A stretch of DNA of 64,000 nt from Altererythrobacter sp. H2 (GTDB lineage: Bacteria; Pseudomonadota; Alphaproteobacteria; Sphingomonadales; Sphingomonadaceae). The notes beneath the pieces were generated by a model. It had not been told where the DNA came from and did no database searches. It saw only the letters and a list, made by a program, of their open reading frames with translations. Positions within the stretch are counted from its first letter, which is position 1; every line of letters begins with the position of its first letter. Location of the stretch: contig NZ_CP141285.1 in NCBI RefSeq assembly GCF_035319885.1, positions 310,001 through 374,000 on the forward strand, written 5' to 3'. The translations under genes were made by a program, and so were the position numbers. This document shows, piece by piece, positions 62,078 through 64,000 of this stretch.

Positions 62078-63040
62078 ATGCGCGCGCTGCTCGCGATCAT
62101 CGCGGGCGCGATGCTTGTCTTGGCCAGCCCGCCACTGGCCCGCGCCGGGCAAGCTTCACCCTATCTGTTTCTCCAGCAGCGCGATCAGGCGCTGTTTCAC
62201 GCCGGGTGGCGGCTGGTGACGGGCAACGCACCGTTCTGCACCCGCACGGTGCCGGCGACCGGGCTCCTGCTTCACGACGCCGCTACCTACCCCGATCCGC
62301 CCGCTGCCCGCGCCGCGCTTGGCCTTGCGGGGGACGTAGCGGTGCAGGCAGTGGCGGCTGGATCCCCGGCAGCTCGCAGCAACGTGCCGGTTGGCGCTAC
62401 GCTGAAGCGGCTGGAGGCGCGCGATCTTGCCGCCGCGTTCCCGCCGTCGCAGCCGCCATGGCAGCGGCTTCTGGAAATCGAAGCCGCGCTGGAGCAGGCG
62501 CTGGCTCGCGCGGGCGAAGCCAAACTGACGTGGGAGGAGGCCGGCGGCAGCCTTGCCTCTGCTGCCGTTCGGTCGGTCCCCGCCTGTCACAGCCGGTTCG
62601 AAGTGACCGGAATCGGCGAGCGGGCTGCGGCAGACGGGGAACGGGTGCTGGTCGGGGACCGGTTCCCGGGGTTTGACTGGCCGGAGGAGGAATTCGCCGC
62701 TGCCGTGGCCCATGAACTGGCGCACAATCTGCTCGGCCACCGTGCCTGGCTGGACCGGCACGGGCGCAGCCGGAGCAATGTCCGCCGGACGGAGGAAGAA
62801 GCTGACCGCCTGGCCCCGTGGTTGCTGGCCAACGCGGGCTACGATCCCGCAGCCGCGGTGCGCATGATGCGCCGCTGGGGCCCGGACCACGGCGGGGGCT
62901 TGCTGCGCAAGCGCACCCACGCCGGGTGGGACGAACGCGCGGAGATGATCGCTGGCGAACTGCCGCTGATCGATCGCGCGCGGGCTAGTGAAGGCAGGGC
63001 TGACTGGTCTCGCTATTTCCGCCGGGAGACCGGCGGATAG
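62078..63040 (+). CDS. Second M48-like metalloprotease, with possible PDZ-like insert
   Basis: A 320-residue exported protein with a signal peptide (LLAIIAGAMLVLASPPLARA, about 4-23). A PDZ-like stretch may lie in LAGDVAVQAVAAGSPAARSN (about 82-101). The zinc site is HELAHNLLGHR (about 212-222) with the third ligand in RRTEEEADRLAPWLLAN, as in M48/M56-like gluzincins. The rest is not recognised. It begins with ATG one base after the DsbA stop and is probably expressed with it and with the first M48 gene. It is convergent with the HD-domain gene; three bases separate the stops. Confidence 0.85.
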   Translation: MRALLAIIAGAMLVLASPPLARAGQASPYLFLQQRDQALFHAGWRLVTGNAPFCTRTVPATGLLLHDAATYPDPPAARAALGLAGDVAVQAVAAGSPAARSNVPVGATLKRLEARDLAAAFPPSQPPWQRLLEIEAALEQALARAGEAKLTWEEAGGSLASAAVRSVPACHSRFEVTGIGERAAADGERVLVGDRFPGFDWPEEEFAAAVAHELAHNLLGHRAWLDRHGRSRSNVRRTEEEADRLAPWLLANAGYDPAAAVRMMRRWGPDHGGGLLRKRTHAGWDERAEMIAGELPLIDRARASEGRADWSRYFRRETGG

Positions 63041-63043
63041 CCC

Positions 63044-63667
63044 TTATTCGGCGGCTTCGGCCTGCGGTTCATCGAACTTGTAGAGCGTGCGCAGCGGGCG
63101 GGCCATGACCCGGCGGACCATCGGCTCGAAGAACGCAAGCGGCTCGCTCTGGTAGTCAGGGTCGAACGCGCACTGGTCATACTTCTCGCAGAATTCGGCG
63201 CAGGCCTCGAAATGCTCGTGATCGCGGAATTTCTCGCGCGAATTCTGGTCCATGCCGAGATAATGGAAGTAGTAATAGCCCTGGAAATGGCCGTGGTTCT
63301 GGCAGATCCAGTGCAGCTCCTCGCGCACGAACGGCTTGATGATCGCGGCGGCCACATCAGGGTGGTTGTAGCTTCCCAGGGTATCGCCGATGTCGTGCAG
63401 CAGGGCCATGACGACATATTGCTCGTCCCGCCCGTCGCGGTGCGCGCGGGTGGCGGTCTGCAGCGAATGCTCCAGCCGGTCGACCGGGAAGCCGCCGAAA
63501 TCGCCATCGAGCAGGCGCAGGTGGTCAAGCACCCGGTCAGCCACGCCCGGGGCGAATTCCTTGAAATGTGTGCCGATGATCGCCCAGTCTTCGGCCGTGC
63601 CTTCCTTCATCGCCCGGAACTTCGCCCGTTCATGCGCGCCCTGTTCCAGCGTTTCGCCTGTGCTCAT
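63044..63667 (-). CDS. HD-domain protein, oxygenase- or phosphohydrolase-like
   Basis: A 207-residue soluble protein with an HD metal site: His67 in RLEHSLQTATRAHRDG, His91-Asp92 in VMALLHDIGDTLGSYNHP, and further histidines in ELHWICQNHGHFQGYY (119, 125) and FHYLGMD. The spacing is reminiscent of both phosphohydrolases and the mixed-valent di-iron oxygenases (PhnZ, MIOX, TmpB). The family activity here is not known, and no phosphonate or inositol genes are adjacent. The C-terminus (EKYDQCAFDPDYQSEPLAFF) is conserved in style. The start is ATG 63667, below a longer open frame. Confidence 0.75.
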   Translation of the reverse strand: MSTGETLEQGAHERAKFRAMKEGTAEDWAIIGTHFKEFAPGVADRVLDHLRLLDGDFGGFPVDRLEHSLQTATRAHRDGRDEQYVVMALLHDIGDTLGSYNHPDVAAAIIKPFVREELHWICQNHGHFQGYYYFHYLGMDQNSREKFRDHEHFEACAEFCEKYDQCAFDPDYQSEPLAFFEPMVRRVMARPLRTLYKFDEPQAEAAE

Positions 63668-63760
63668 GGCCTCTCTCCTTCGGCGCAGAGTGTAGCGCAC
63701 GCGCCCGGCAGCGCAAAACACATCTGACGCTCGTGCAGAAATCGGCTAAGACCGGCAGTG

Positions 63761-64000
63761 ATGGCCCTGATGCCCTTTCAGCCCACGCCGTTCTTCGCCG
63801 ACAAGAACCGGGCGTTCTGGACCCTGCAGTTCGCCGGCTGGGGCGGGGTGCTGCTGCTGCGCGCCATGTCGGCCTTTGCCAATGGCCAGCCCGCCAGTTT
63901 CCTGGTGCTGATCCTGATCACCACGATCACCGGCTTCTCGCTCAGCCTGCTGCTGTCGCCGATTTTCCGCCAGCTGATCAATCGCCGTCCGCTGGTCACC
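63761..64000 (+). CDS. LytS-like sensor histidine kinase, N-terminal fragment
   Basis: The window ends inside this gene; 80 residues are visible. They begin MALMPFQPTPFFADKNRAFW and continue with hydrophobic helices (LQFAGWGGVLLLRAMSAFA and SFLVLILITTITGFSLSLLL), matching the membrane part of sphingomonad LytS-type kinases. The FWTLQFAGWGG phrase is typical. The catalytic domain and any paired LytTR regulator lie beyond the window. A complete LytS/LytTR pair is present at 37184-39179. Confidence 0.6.
   Translation, partial: MALMPFQPTPFFADKNRAFWTLQFAGWGGVLLLRAMSAFANGQPASFLVLILITTITGFSLSLLLSPIFRQLINRRPLVT

Overview
The window looks like the replication-origin region of an alphaproteobacterial chromosome, most likely from the Sphingomonadales (Erythrobacteraceae or Sphingomonadaceae). 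The reasons are high-GC coding on nearly every base, the gene order parB-parA-rsmG-mnmG-mnmE ... rho-hemJ-hemE | ppsR-maf-aroE-coaE-dnaQ that flanks the origin in Caulobacter and relatives, and order-typical small families (DUF6489, UrcA, DUF4402, DUF1491, PopZ). No insertion sequence, prophage, CRISPR array or rRNA was seen, and one tRNA gene is present. Product names rest on recognised motifs and gene order; no database search was possible.

Layout. 1-6.2 kb: a partial tsaC/sua5 gene, an acyl-CoA dehydrogenase, a DUF815 ATPase, a membrane-anchored PQQ-type sugar dehydrogenase, a free-methionine-(R)-sulfoxide reductase and a glycine-zipper envelope protein. 6.2-10.7 kb: a minus-strand chaperone-usher operon with a DUF4402 protein as the only subunit candidate, a long structured leader in front of it, and two hairpins between pilin and chaperone. 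10.8-21.4 kb: the left flank of the origin, with parB, parA, rsmG, mnmG (each overlapping the next by ATGA), mnmE, DUF6489, a dienelactone hydrolase with a SnoaL-like partner, a BLUF photosensor, rho, hemJ and hemE; three parS-like sites lie between 12.6 and 15.2 kb. 21.37-21.70 kb: the only gene-free stretch above 300 bases, proposed as oriC (AT-rich segment, DnaA-box-like sites, seven GANTC sites).

21.7-35.4 kb: the right flank, with ppsR, maf, aroE and coaE chained by 4-base overlaps, then dnaQ, hpf, ptsN, a thioesterase, DUF1491 and a SleB-type hydrolase on the plus strand. After these come xth, erpA, a CBS protein, a ferredoxin, an S9 peptidase, popZ, tolC and a pcm-like gene on the minus strand. 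35.5-48.4 kb: fumarase, a LytS/LytTR two-component pair, UrcA, crotonase, dxs, a Zur-like repressor, msrA, purH and a heparinase-like protein. 48.4-64 kb: rpe, a diacylglycerol-kinase-like gene coupled to a Tam41-like nucleotidyltransferase gene, an M20 peptidase, an acyl-CoA synthetase, tRNA-Arg(CCG), mmcB, a sterol-desaturase-like hydroxylase, two DUF2141 proteins in all, a large acidic PAS-like protein, an M48/DsbA/M48-like periplasmic quality-control cluster, an HD-domain protein and the start of another LytS-like kinase.

How the parts fit. The origin, the parABS partition system and the polar anchor PopZ lie within about 22 kb, so the machinery that replicates, moves and tethers the origin is encoded beside it. 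Genes on either side of the proposed oriC mostly point away from it. The least familiar modules are the DUF4402 pilus operon with its leader and the DagK/Tam41-like lipid pair.
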